Shown piece after piece: positions 50,600 through 58,037 of a stretch of DNA of 58,201 bases. The DNA lies in assembly GCA_016188705.1 (NCBI GenBank), contig JACPHH010000012.1, positions 1-58,201 on the forward strand. Reading direction: 5' to 3'. How positions within the stretch are numbered: position 1 is the stretch's first letter; the number at the start of each line of letters is the position of its first letter. A program made the position numbers and the translations under genes. Origin of the DNA: Candidatus Peregrinibacteria bacterium. GTDB lineage: Bacteria; Patescibacteriota; Gracilibacteria; UBA1369; JACRIC01. Below the pieces are notes generated by a model. It made no database searches and was not told the origin of the DNA. It saw only the letters and a list, made by a program, of their open reading frames with translations.

Positions 50600-51094
50600 T
50601 TATGTATTTTTTTTAGATGTTCCTGTTTTTTTTCGACGAGGTTTTATATTACGTACCTTTTTTTTCGAGTTCTTGCTTTTTTTATGGAGTTGCTTTGGTT
50701 TACGAGCCTGTTTTAATGGCGCCGCTTTAAAATTATTCTTCGCGAGAAAGTTATTGACCTGTCTCAGCCTCTCAAGAGTCACGGGACTTAAACAATGCTC
50801 TATCCCGTGAATATCTTTTTTCTGAACATTCTGCGGAATATGTAAAATGGTCAAAAATGTTTCAAGCACATGATGCCTTTCGGCTACTCTTCGAGCGATT
50901 CTTTTCCCACTCTCCGTGAGCTGAAGCTTGAGGTATGGTTCATAGACGACATATCCCTCTTCATGAAGACGCTGCATCATTTGCGTTACCGTTGGTTTTC
51001 GCACGCTCAGAGTCTTCGCCACGTCTGAAATGCGAACATATCCGTATTCAGTCTGCAAATTGTATATGCTTTCAAGATAATCTTCTTTTTCCAT
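50600..51094 (-). CDS. mntR: DtxR/MntR-family metal-dependent repressor
   Basis: 164 residues. N-terminal winged helix (ISDVAKTLSVRKPTVTQMMQRLHEEGYV), then a dimerisation/metal domain with D5, E8, H in RRVAERHHVLE, and GIEHCLSP. In the MntR metal site E99 is replaced by His here (DIHGIEHC), with E and H of GIEH kept. The last 45 residues are a Lys/Arg-rich tail not found in MntR, perhaps extra DNA contact. Divergent from the Nramp gene, which it very likely controls in response to Mn2+. Confidence 0.85.
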   Translation of the reverse strand: MEKEDYLESIYNLQTEYGYVRISDVAKTLSVRKPTVTQMMQRLHEEGYVVYEPYLKLQLTESGKRIARRVAERHHVLETFLTILHIPQNVQKKDIHGIEHCLSPVTLERLRQVNNFLAKNNFKAAPLKQARKPKQLHKKSKNSKKKVRNIKPRRKKTGTSKKNT

Positions 51095-51135
51095 ACCGTG
51101 TGAAAATTTTCTAAAATCATGAGTTTGACGGCTCT

Positions 51136-51224
51136 ACATGGCGTTATAAGATTTTTACCATACTTTAACGATTTTTGGTTTCACGAGACCATTCCATGTT
51201 AAAATATTTATTACGCCACGTATA
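51136..51224. repeat. Palindromic repeat B-like element in the mntR-mntH gap
   Basis: Ends acatggcgttataagattttt and aaaatatttattacgccacgt resemble the other two repeat B copies. The interior is different and longer. It could also act as an operator; no separate MntR box is recognisable. Confidence 0.45.
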
Positions 51225-51263
51225 ACATCCCAACCATCGGCGAGTATATCTTACAATAATTGA

Positions 51264-51291
51264 TTTGACAATAAAAAATAGATGGGTAATA
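51264..51291 (+). promoter_or_regulatory. Promoter for mntH
   Basis: TTGACA (51264-51269), 16-bp spacer, TAATAA (51286-51291). The predicted start near 51298 falls after ATG 51282 and so favours translation from 51339. Confidence 0.5.
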
Positions 51292-51338
51292 ATAAGGCAT
51301 GCCTAATAAAGTTAGTATCTATTAACAATTACATATCT

Positions 51339-52595
51339 ATGATTTTGAAATCCGACTCTTTTTTTCGAAAATTTTTGGCATTTTTTGGCTCCGGACTCAT
51401 TGTGAGCGTTGCCTATATTGATCCGGGAAACTGGGGCACGAATATCGGCGGCGGCGCAACATTCAACTACGATCTCCTTTGGGTTATTTGGATGGCGAGC
51501 GGCATGGCCATGCTTTTTCAATACATTTCAGGAAAACTTGGAATCGCTGGATATTCCCTTCCTGAACTCATTCATAAAAAAATACGCCAAAAATGGATTG
51601 TCGCGCTTTATTGGATTTTATCGGAAATAGCTATTTTGGCCACAGATCTCGCGGAATTTCTTGGCATCGTGGTGGCGCTCAATCTCCTTTTTGGCATTCC
51701 TCTTATTTGGGGCACGTATATCGCGGTTGCCGACGTCCTTCTTATTCTTCTTTTAACGCAAAAACGTTTTCGCACACTGGAACTATCTTTTATTGCTTTT
51801 GTCGGCATTATAGGTCTCGCCTTCGTGTATGAAGTTTTTCTCGCGAAGCCGGATATTTCTCAAGTGCTTTTTCATTCAATTCGTCCCATTTTGACCAAAG
51901 AAAGCGCGCTTTTGGCAGTAGGAATTATTGGTGCGACAGTCATGCCGCATGCTCTTTTCGTCCATTCATGGCTCATTAAAAATAAAATTATTGATCTTCC
52001 CTCTGACGCGATCTCTCGTTCACAAAAAAGGAAAGAATTTTTGCGTTTGCATCTCTGGGATAATGTTATTTCCCTGACTATTGCCGGTCTTATAAATGCT
52101 TCCATGCTCATTATGGCGGCTGCTGCTTTTTATCAGGCAGGCGTCGAAGTCGTTACTCTCAATGACGCTTATCGCACCCTTATTCCACTTTTTGGACGTT
52201 TCGCAGCTATTATTTTTGCTATCGCTCTTCTTTCCGCGGGACTTTCTTCGTCCGTGACAGGAACGCTCGCTGGTCAGGCAGTGATGGATGGGCTTATGGG
52301 CTTTCATATTTCAATTTGGGTACGGCGCATTGTTACGAGAATTATCAATGTCATTCCGCTCACCATTGCTCTTTCACTCGGCTTGGAGCCGCTCAATATT
52401 CTTGTGTACAGCCAAGTAGCGTTAAGCCTCCTTATTCCTTTGCCACTCATTCCCATTATCATTTTCAGCGCGGATAAAAACTTGATGGGAGATTTGGCGA
52501 ATCGAAAAATAACAACCTTTTTCGCAAGTCTCTTCGGTCTCATCATTCTGGCTTTTAACGGTTATCTTCTCTATTCTTTTTTTGTGGTATCCTGA
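51339..52595 (+). CDS. mntH: Nramp-family Mn2+/divalent metal transporter
   Basis: 418 residues, eleven TM helices. Proton-coupled import of Mn2+ (or Fe2+). Metal-binding motifs are SVAYIDPGNWGTNI in TM1 (DPGN) and VMPHALFVHSWL in TM6 (the family's MPHxxxxHS). I chose 51339 over 51282 because the start fits the conserved SDSFFRKFLAFFGSG entry and a promoter covers the upstream ATG. It is divergent from a DtxR-type regulator, a classic MntR-MntH arrangement. Confidence 0.92.
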   Translation: MILKSDSFFRKFLAFFGSGLIVSVAYIDPGNWGTNIGGGATFNYDLLWVIWMASGMAMLFQYISGKLGIAGYSLPELIHKKIRQKWIVALYWILSEIAILATDLAEFLGIVVALNLLFGIPLIWGTYIAVADVLLILLLTQKRFRTLELSFIAFVGIIGLAFVYEVFLAKPDISQVLFHSIRPILTKESALLAVGIIGATVMPHALFVHSWLIKNKIIDLPSDAISRSQKRKEFLRLHLWDNVISLTIAGLINASMLIMAAAAFYQAGVEVVTLNDAYRTLIPLFGRFAAIIFAIALLSAGLSSSVTGTLAGQAVMDGLMGFHISIWVRRIVTRIINVIPLTIALSLGLEPLNILVYSQVALSLLIPLPLIPIIIFSADKNLMGDLANRKITTFFASLFGLIILAFNGYLLYSFFVVS

Positions 52596-52643
52596 GAAAT
52601 TTTTAAAAAATGCTTTTTCGACTCCATGCGCAAAGATTCGGCT

Positions 52644-52685
52644 GTAGTGGCGTAGTGCTTTTTGTGTCCGCCCACTACTTTTTTA
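52644..52685 (+). terminator. Intrinsic terminator for mntH
   Basis: GTAGTGG-CG pairs with CG-CCCACTAC with a one-base bulge, then TTTTTT. It overlaps the end of convergent nrdG and resembles the short repeat C hairpins. Confidence 0.5.
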
Positions 52686-53381
52686 TACCCTCACTTCAAC
52701 ATTTGAAACGTGTTTTTTTGCAATCGCGGCAAAGGCATCGAACATCTTTTTGTTAAAGCTTTTTTCCTTTTCCATCTCTGGATCCAATGTGTTTTTTGGA
52801 ATAAATTGCTGCAGCGCGTAACTTTTGGCTCCTGAAATGAGCTCGAGCATTTTTTCAAGCTCAGCTTCGTCGTGATATTTTGGAATAACGGTTGTTCGAA
52901 ATTCGTAATCCACGCCTGAGTTCATGATTATTTTTATGCTTTCCTGAAGTGCGGAAGTATCAATCGAAACTCCTGCGATTTGCGCGTATTTTTCAAAACT
53001 GCTTTTGAGATCCATGGCGATGTAATCCAATAAACCATTCTGAAAAAGTTTTTTGAGAATTTTCGGCCGGAGTCCATTTGTATCGAGCTTTACCTTGTAT
53101 TTCATATTTTTAAGCTTTTTTATAAAATCCTCAAGATCCGGCTGAAGCGTTGGCTCCCCGCCGCTGATAACTACTCCTTCAAGAAATTTTTTTCGCGTTT
53201 CTAAAACGTCAATCACGTCTTTTTCTTTTATCAGCGGTATTTTTTTTATTTTTTCCGGCAAAACGAATTCGGCATTATAACAATGTCCGCAGCGCATATT
53301 ACAGCCTGCCGTAAAAATAATGGCAGCCAAATGTCCGGGATAATCAAGAAGCGTGAGTTTTTGAAAACCGCCTATGAGCAT
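52683..53381 (-). CDS. nrdG: Anaerobic ribonucleotide reductase activating protein
   Basis: Radical SAM enzyme that installs the glycyl radical on NrdD. 232 residues. The cluster motif is CNMRCGHC (CX3CX2C) after IIFTAGC. It also has GVVISGGEPTLQPDLEDFI (SAM-binding GGE), VKLDTNGLRP and YIAMDLKSSFEKYAQIAG. It is the YjjW/NrdG-like form that starts GGFQKLTLLDYPG. Last gene of the nrdR-nrdD-radical domain-glutaredoxin-nrdG series, and its stop lies in the terminator of convergent mntH. Confidence 0.92.
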   Translation of the reverse strand: MLIGGFQKLTLLDYPGHLAAIIFTAGCNMRCGHCYNAEFVLPEKIKKIPLIKEKDVIDVLETRKKFLEGVVISGGEPTLQPDLEDFIKKLKNMKYKVKLDTNGLRPKILKKLFQNGLLDYIAMDLKSSFEKYAQIAGVSIDTSALQESIKIIMNSGVDYEFRTTVIPKYHDEAELEKMLELISGAKSYALQQFIPKNTLDPEMEKEKSFNKKMFDAFAAIAKKHVSNVEVRV

Positions 53382-53461
53382 AGTAAAAATTATCTAAGGA
53401 ACCTATAAAAGTATGATAAAAAATCGTGTATTTTTCCTGTGAACTTTATAAGAGTCTTACA

Positions 53462-53520
53462 AGGAACCTTAAGAAAAACGTGCTTACTACTGCAATTTGC
53501 AAAATTGGCTGCAAATTTTC
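53462..53520. repeat. AGGAACC-family half repeat between the glutaredoxin-like gene and nrdG
   Basis: aggaaccttaagaaaaacgt then gcttactactgcaatttgca and ggctgcaaattttccctgcg. Confidence 0.55.
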
Positions 53521-53548
53521 CCTGCGAACTTTACTTTGGCGTTTCTCT

Positions 53549-53782
53549 TTACCCCGCGAACGATTCTATTTCCGCGACGGTTCCAGCTCGTCCTATTTCA
53601 CCGTTATTTTCAAAAAAAATAACGGCGGGCACTTGCATTACCTGGTACTTTCTCGCTTCATTAAGACCATCATCCGTGTCGGCGGCAATCCAAATCCCTT
53701 CGATATCTTTTCTCTGTTCCAAATACTTCTTGATTTGCGGACATCTCGGACAATGAGAAGTGTAAAAAAATTTATACGTCAT
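53549..53782 (-). CDS. Glutaredoxin/thioredoxin-like protein (NrdH-like)
   Basis: 77 residues. YKFFYTSHCPRCPQIKKYL gives the redox motif CPRC. VPAVIFFENNGEIGRAG has the cis-Pro, and an AADTDDGLNEARKYQV helix lies between. Small thiol-disulfide carriers beside nrd genes commonly reduce ribonucleotide reductase. Class III enzymes are often formate-driven, but thioredoxin- or glutaredoxin-dependent NrdD types exist, so it may serve NrdD or NrdA. Start ATG 53782. Confidence 0.8.
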   Translation of the reverse strand: MTYKFFYTSHCPRCPQIKKYLEQRKDIEGIWIAADTDDGLNEARKYQVMQVPAVIFFENNGEIGRAGTVAEIESFAG

Positions 53783-53810
53783 TCGTGTTCAATAAGTAAA
53801 AAAATGTTTT

Positions 53811-53999
53811 TTAAAAGTTCTTAAAATGATTCAGCGTAATATTTTCCTTAAAATGCGTTCGCTCATAATGTTCAGCCTTTTTCCCGATATTGAACTGGGA
53901 AACTGGCCGATGATAGCCCATAACCCGCGTCCAAACTTCACATCGGGTTCTTTCAGGCTTTGCTTTTAAAGACTGATGCTGACGATCTTGCGCGTTCAT
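53811..53999 (-). CDS. Separate glycyl-radical domain of anaerobic ribonucleotide reductase
   Basis: 62 residues. TRCEVWTRVMGYHRPVSQFN then IGKKAEHYERTHF is the C-terminal glycyl-radical segment that normally ends NrdD; the radical Gly is in RVMGY. It lies in the same frame as nrdD. Between the nrdD TAA and this ATG are 19 sense codons and no further stop. No Shine-Dalgarno sequence precedes the ATG, but that is normal here. It may associate with NrdD in trans, or be reached by readthrough of one TAA, or reveal a nonsense mutation or assembly error. Confidence 0.8.
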   Translation of the reverse strand: MNAQDRQHQSLKAKPERTRCEVWTRVMGYHRPVSQFNIGKKAEHYERTHFKENITLNHFKNF

Positions 54000-54056
54000 A
54001 TTTGGAAAGTTAAAAAAATAAATATGGCGACATCGATGTTCTCGTAAAATGGCTTT

Positions 54057-57000
54057 TTATATTCCTGCAAAATGTTCTTTCGATTGGGATTTTACCATTT
54101 TGTTTTCGACGAAATTTCCGTAGGCATTCAAAAGAAGTTTTTTCCCCTCGCTTTCGACTCCTTCTGCCTCACGGTAGCCAATTTCTTCATCGCAGATTGG
54201 ACAATATTCGTGTTCTCCGCGTAAATATCCGTGTTTCGGGCAAATACTAAAAGTTGGCGTTATCGTGATGTATGGAAGCTTGAAGTTTTCCAAAGTTTTT
54301 TTCACGAGTTTTTTACATGCTGTCGCGTTGCTGATGCGTTCGCCCATGTAAAGATGCAGCACAGTTCCGCCCGTATATTTTGTTTGTAGCGGGTCTTGAA
54401 GAGTAAGGGCCTCAAAAGCATCCACGGTGTGGTCAACCGGCAGTTGTGAAGAATTCGTGTAATAAGGAGCAGTTTTCCAACCTGCCTGAAGAATATCAGA
54501 AAATCGTTTTTGGTCTTCTTTGGCAAATCGATACGTCGTTCCTTCCGCCGGAGTTGCTTCCAAATTATAAAGATGTCCGGTTTCTTCTTGATAATTTTTT
54601 AATCGTTCACGCATACAATCGAGAATTTGTTTCGCTATTTCCATGCCTTTTGTATCGCTTATTTTGCACTCATCTCCTGTAAAATTTCTAATGCATTCAT
54701 TGACGCCGTTTATGCCGATGGTAGAAAAATGGTTATTCAAATTTCCAAGATAGCGTTTCGTATAAGGAAAAAGGCCAGCGTCCATATTTTGTTGGATAAT
54801 TTTTCGTTTTATTTCAAGCGATTCTTTGGCAAGATCCATGAGGTAGCCCAATTTCTCCGTCAAACTTGCCATGTCTCCTTTATAAAGGTAACCGAGCCGA
54901 GCGGCGTTGATGGTCACCACCCCGATACTGCCGGTCATTTCAGCGCTGCCAAAAAGCCCATTTCCACGCATGAGAAGCTCTCTTACGTCGAGCTGAAGCC
55001 TACAGCACATGGATCGAACCATATTGGGTTTTAATTCCGAATTGATAAAATTTTGAAAATAAGGCATGCCGTATTTGGCCGTCATTTCAAAAAGGAGTTC
55101 GCAATTTGGATCATCCCAGTTGAATTCTTTCGTGATGTTGTAGGTTGGAATTGGAAAAGTGAATACCCTGCCTTTGGCATCACCTTTCATCATGACTTCG
55201 ATGAAAACTTTATTGATGATATCCATTTCCTTTTGGCAATCTCCGTAGCTGTATGGTTGGATTTCGCCTCCAATTTCCGCGGATTCATTTTTCATATCCT
55301 CGGGACAAGTCCAGTCGAGAGTTATGTTCGTGAATGGCGTATTGCCTGTAATGAATGTTTTCCCATTTCTTCGAGCCACAAAAGTTCCATTTCGCGTCGT
55401 CGGACACCAGACTTTTCCTTTATATTTTTTTTGCACAATGGATTCGATATGCGTTTCCTTATTGCGAATAATATTAAGCACATATACTCCATTTTCTCTT
55501 TGAGCGATAGTACTGCCATACCCAGCCAATACGCAGAGTTCTTGAAGTCGATTGAGATTTTCTTTATCAGCGGTATAGATTCTCATCCTTCCCGAACTTT
55601 CTTTGTGTCCATCGCCTTTTACATAGGTGTGTAAAAAAAGCTGTATCTGCCTTAATGAAAGCGTTTTTATGATATCAGGCACTTTTTTTTTCGAGCACCA
55701 CTTGAGAACTGTTTCGCTTCCTTCCTTGTTTAATCTAAAACGATAACATTTTTTATTATCTTTATTAAATCCGCTTTCTTTTTCGAGTGTTTGATAGGTA
55801 ATGTTCAGTTTTTTAAAAATGTCTTTCATTTCTTCTATATTTTTTTTATTTTTCGTCGATTGAAAAAGTGATATGCGTACGCGATTTTCACTTCGATCAA
55901 AATTCCCCTCAGCAACAACCCAAGCCAGAAGCCTTACCAGATTATCATCAATTTCTTTTTTAGAATCTGTTTCCCATGAATTTGGAATAATTACAGGTGT
56001 TTTTAAATTGACTACTTTTTCAATTTCCTCAAGTACATATGTCTCCTTTGAATTAAATTTCTTCCTCACTACTTTATGTTTTGGAGTAATCCATTGTTCC
56101 TGAGTTCGGTTTTTGAGAACATACATTTTACCATCAAAATCGTAAGCTGTAATTTTTAGCGGCTTAAGATATTCATACGTATTATTTTTATAATTAAATG
56201 TAAGAATTCTCTCATCATCTTTGATGTGGTCATGTCTTTTCCAACCGTTTTCCGTAAGGCATTCCGTCTCTTCATCCACGCACTGCGTCCCCCACCTTGA
56301 CGGCACGTTAAGGTTGAAAACGAACATCTGCATACACTGTTTTACTTCATCGCAGGTTTTTTTCTCGATATATTTTCTCTTATCATTATCAGACATTACA
56401 TTCAGGGTTTTCGCCCGCATTTCCGCATTTTCGTTTTCGAAATTCGTTTGTTTTAAAGTTTCTTCTATCAATTTCTTCTCGACTTCTTCGAGTTCCGCTT
56501 CGATTTTTTCTTCAATTTTCCTTACATATGGAGCGAGATAGGTGTCGAAACTGGAAAAAGCCTGCGCTCCAGCCCATTCGTTCTGCAAAGTACCAAGAAA
56601 ATTGACCATTTGTCCTATCGCAGCCGAAAGATTCCGCGGCGGATCGCAGTCGACTTTATTTGGCACTCCATTGAAACCTTCCTTAAGTAGTTTTCGTAAA
56701 CTCCAACCGGCACAATAGCCGCTCAGCATATCAAGATCGTGAATATGAAAATCTCCGCTTCGATGCGCCTCAGCCACTTCTTCAGGATAAATATGGGAAA
56801 GCCAATAATTCGCCGTCACTTTTCCGGATGTATTGAGAATGAGTCCGCCAAGAGAATAACCCTGGTTGGCATTAGCATTGACTCGCCAATCTTGCCGACT
56901 CAGGTATTCATTGATCGTTTTTTCGATATCCACAATGACATTTTTCGTGGCGCGCGATTTTGCGCGAAGATCACGATAGAGAATATAAGATTTCGCTACT

Positions 57001-57242
57001 TCCAGAAGATCATTTTTCATCAAAATACGTTCAACGTAGTCCTGCACCATTTCCACGGTCGGAACTTTTTTATCACCGCAGTCACGTTCGATGGCCTTCA
57101 CAACTTGATCGGTAATTTTTTCCGCGAGGCCTTCGCACGCATCGATCTTTTTCCCTGCCTTAAAGGCTTTATTCACGGCCTTTACAATCTTTTCAGTATC
57201 AAACGCCACAACGTTTCCGTCTCTTTTCTTGATAAATTTCAT
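54057..57242 (-). CDS. nrdD: Class III (anaerobic) ribonucleoside-triphosphate reductase with intein, lacking its C-terminal radical domain
   Basis: 1061 residues including a 314-residue intein; exteins total 747. N-terminal ATP-cone (about 3-95) and then GYSLGGLILNTSGKVTANYWL, FHIHDLDMLSGYCAGWSL, NVPSRWGTQ|TPFTNITLDW (bar = intein position), MVRSMCCRLQLDVRELLMRGNGLFGSAEMTGSIGVVT with the active-site region, and a zinc site CPKHG...CPIC. The reading ends 33 residues later without the RVxGY glycyl-radical segment; that segment is in the next small gene. The intein needs splicing for activity. Co-directional with nrdR upstream. Confidence 0.95.
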   Translation of the reverse strand: MKFIKKRDGNVVAFDTEKIVKAVNKAFKAGKKIDACEGLAEKITDQVVKAIERDCGDKKVPTVEMVQDYVERILMKNDLLEVAKSYILYRDLRAKSRATKNVIVDIEKTINEYLSRQDWRVNANANQGYSLGGLILNTSGKVTANYWLSHIYPEEVAEAHRSGDFHIHDLDMLSGYCAGWSLRKLLKEGFNGVPNKVDCDPPRNLSAAIGQMVNFLGTLQNEWAGAQAFSSFDTYLAPYVRKIEEKIEAELEEVEKKLIEETLKQTNFENENAEMRAKTLNVMSDNDKRKYIEKKTCDEVKQCMQMFVFNLNVPSRWGTQCVDEETECLTENGWKRHDHIKDDERILTFNYKNNTYEYLKPLKITAYDFDGKMYVLKNRTQEQWITPKHKVVRKKFNSKETYVLEEIEKVVNLKTPVIIPNSWETDSKKEIDDNLVRLLAWVVAEGNFDRSENRVRISLFQSTKNKKNIEEMKDIFKKLNITYQTLEKESGFNKDNKKCYRFRLNKEGSETVLKWCSKKKVPDIIKTLSLRQIQLFLHTYVKGDGHKESSGRMRIYTADKENLNRLQELCVLAGYGSTIAQRENGVYVLNIIRNKETHIESIVQKKYKGKVWCPTTRNGTFVARRNGKTFITGNTPFTNITLDWTCPEDMKNESAEIGGEIQPYSYGDCQKEMDIINKVFIEVMMKGDAKGRVFTFPIPTYNITKEFNWDDPNCELLFEMTAKYGMPYFQNFINSELKPNMVRSMCCRLQLDVRELLMRGNGLFGSAEMTGSIGVVTINAARLGYLYKGDMASLTEKLGYLMDLAKESLEIKRKIIQQNMDAGLFPYTKRYLGNLNNHFSTIGINGVNECIRNFTGDECKISDTKGMEIAKQILDCMRERLKNYQEETGHLYNLEATPAEGTTYRFAKEDQKRFSDILQAGWKTAPYYTNSSQLPVDHTVDAFEALTLQDPLQTKYTGGTVLHLYMGERISNATACKKLVKKTLENFKLPYITITPTFSICPKHGYLRGEHEYCPICDEEIGYREAEGVESEGKKLLLNAYGNFVENKMVKSQSKEHFAGI
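55341..56282 (-). mobile_element. Intein with LAGLIDADG endonuclease domain inside NrdD
   Basis: 314 residues from Cys1 (CVDEETECLTENGW) to Asn (GKTFITGN), followed by Thr+1. Splicing block B has TPKH (TxxH). The endonuclease helices are LLAWVVAEGNF and LHTYVKGDGH; each retains an acidic residue, so cutting activity is possible. The penultimate residue is Gly instead of the usual His. The insertion falls in the conserved NVPSRWG-Q-TPFTN motif near the active site, a classic intein position. Confidence 0.9.
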
Positions 57243-57345
57243 AGGATAGGATTAATGTATGATTTTTGAGGACGAAGGACTCACTTGATTCATTACTAAA
57301 AACTTCTTAAACGATATACGCTTCATTTAACCTTCTACGCGATAT

Positions 57346-57834
57346 TTAATCTGAAATGTTGGTATGTAAAGGATGATCGTCTCGTTCGGTTTTTAATAAT
57401 TTATTGAGCTCCGTTTTAAAACTTTCAAGATCAGTAAAATGCCGGTAAACCGAAGCGAAACGAATATAGGCCACTTCATCGATTTTCTTCAGTTTTTCCA
57501 TAACAAGCTCGCCGAGTTCACGACTTTCTCTTTCTTTACCGTTATGGCTTAAATTTTCCTCAATTTCATCAATCAAAGTGTGAATTTGCTCCTGCGAAAC
57601 CGGTCTTTTTTCGCATGCTTTCCAGATGCCGTTTTCCAGTTTTTCCCTTTGGTAACTTTCTCTTGATCCGTCTTTTTTAATGACGATAAAACTCACTGCT
57701 TCGATGTGTTCAAATGTCGTGAAACGGTATTGGCACTTTTCACATTCTCTTCGTCGTCGAATGGCTCGATTTTCGTCCGCGTCCCGTGAATCAATGACTC
57801 GCGTCTCTAAGTTTTTACATTTTGGACAATACAT
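57346..57834 (-). CDS. nrdR: Transcriptional repressor NrdR
   Basis: 162 residues. Zinc ribbon CPKC...CEKC (residues 3-6 and 31-34) with RRRRECEKCQYRFTTFEHIE, then an ATP-cone (FIVIKKDGSRESYQREKLENGI). It represses ribonucleotide reductase genes when (d)ATP is plentiful. Full length. It heads the nrdD locus and has tandem NrdR boxes just upstream of its own start, so autoregulation and control of nrdD are likely. Confidence 0.95.
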   Translation of the reverse strand: MYCPKCKNLETRVIDSRDADENRAIRRRRECEKCQYRFTTFEHIEAVSFIVIKKDGSRESYQREKLENGIWKACEKRPVSQEQIHTLIDEIEENLSHNGKERESRELGELVMEKLKKIDEVAYIRFASVYRHFTDLESFKTELNKLLKTERDDHPLHTNISD

Positions 57835-57838
57835 TGAA

Positions 57839-57854
57839 AAACTATATTTTGTGG
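57839..57854 (-). promoter_or_regulatory. NrdR box 1
   Basis: aaactatattttgtgg matches the CwAtATaTwGt core with one mismatch, 5 bp upstream of nrdR. 32 bp (three helical turns) from box 2. Confidence 0.6.
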
Positions 57855-57870
57855 ATAATTTGTACTCTAC

Positions 57871-57886
57871 CTACAATATATAGTAA
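57871..57886 (-). promoter_or_regulatory. NrdR box 2
   Basis: ctacaatatatagtaa matches the core CwAtATaTwGt perfectly; the outer positions are weaker. It is paired with box 1 at the spacing typical of NrdR sites. Confidence 0.65.
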
Positions 57887-57978
57887 TTTCAATATAATTT
57901 TATGTGTTTTGGCTCGACAAAAAAAAGAAAAATTTTTTAACTTAGTATTTTGTAGAGTATTTTTAGAAACTGATTTTA

Positions 57979-58000
57979 GGAAGTGTTCACGTAAAATTAT
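57979..58000 (+). mobile_element. Solo degenerate GGCAGTGTTCACAT terminal repeat
   Basis: ggaagtgttcacgtaaaatt, three differences from the MITE end, 59 bp before the IS end at 58038. Confidence 0.5.
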
Positions 58001-58037
58001 TACGAGTGAATATATCAAATAATTATAGCAGATATTA

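Noticed and set aside
53997-54059. Selenocysteine or alternative genetic code explaining the NrdD stop
   Set aside because: The stop is TAA, and TAA and TGA both end many clear genes in this window, so general recoding does not fit.
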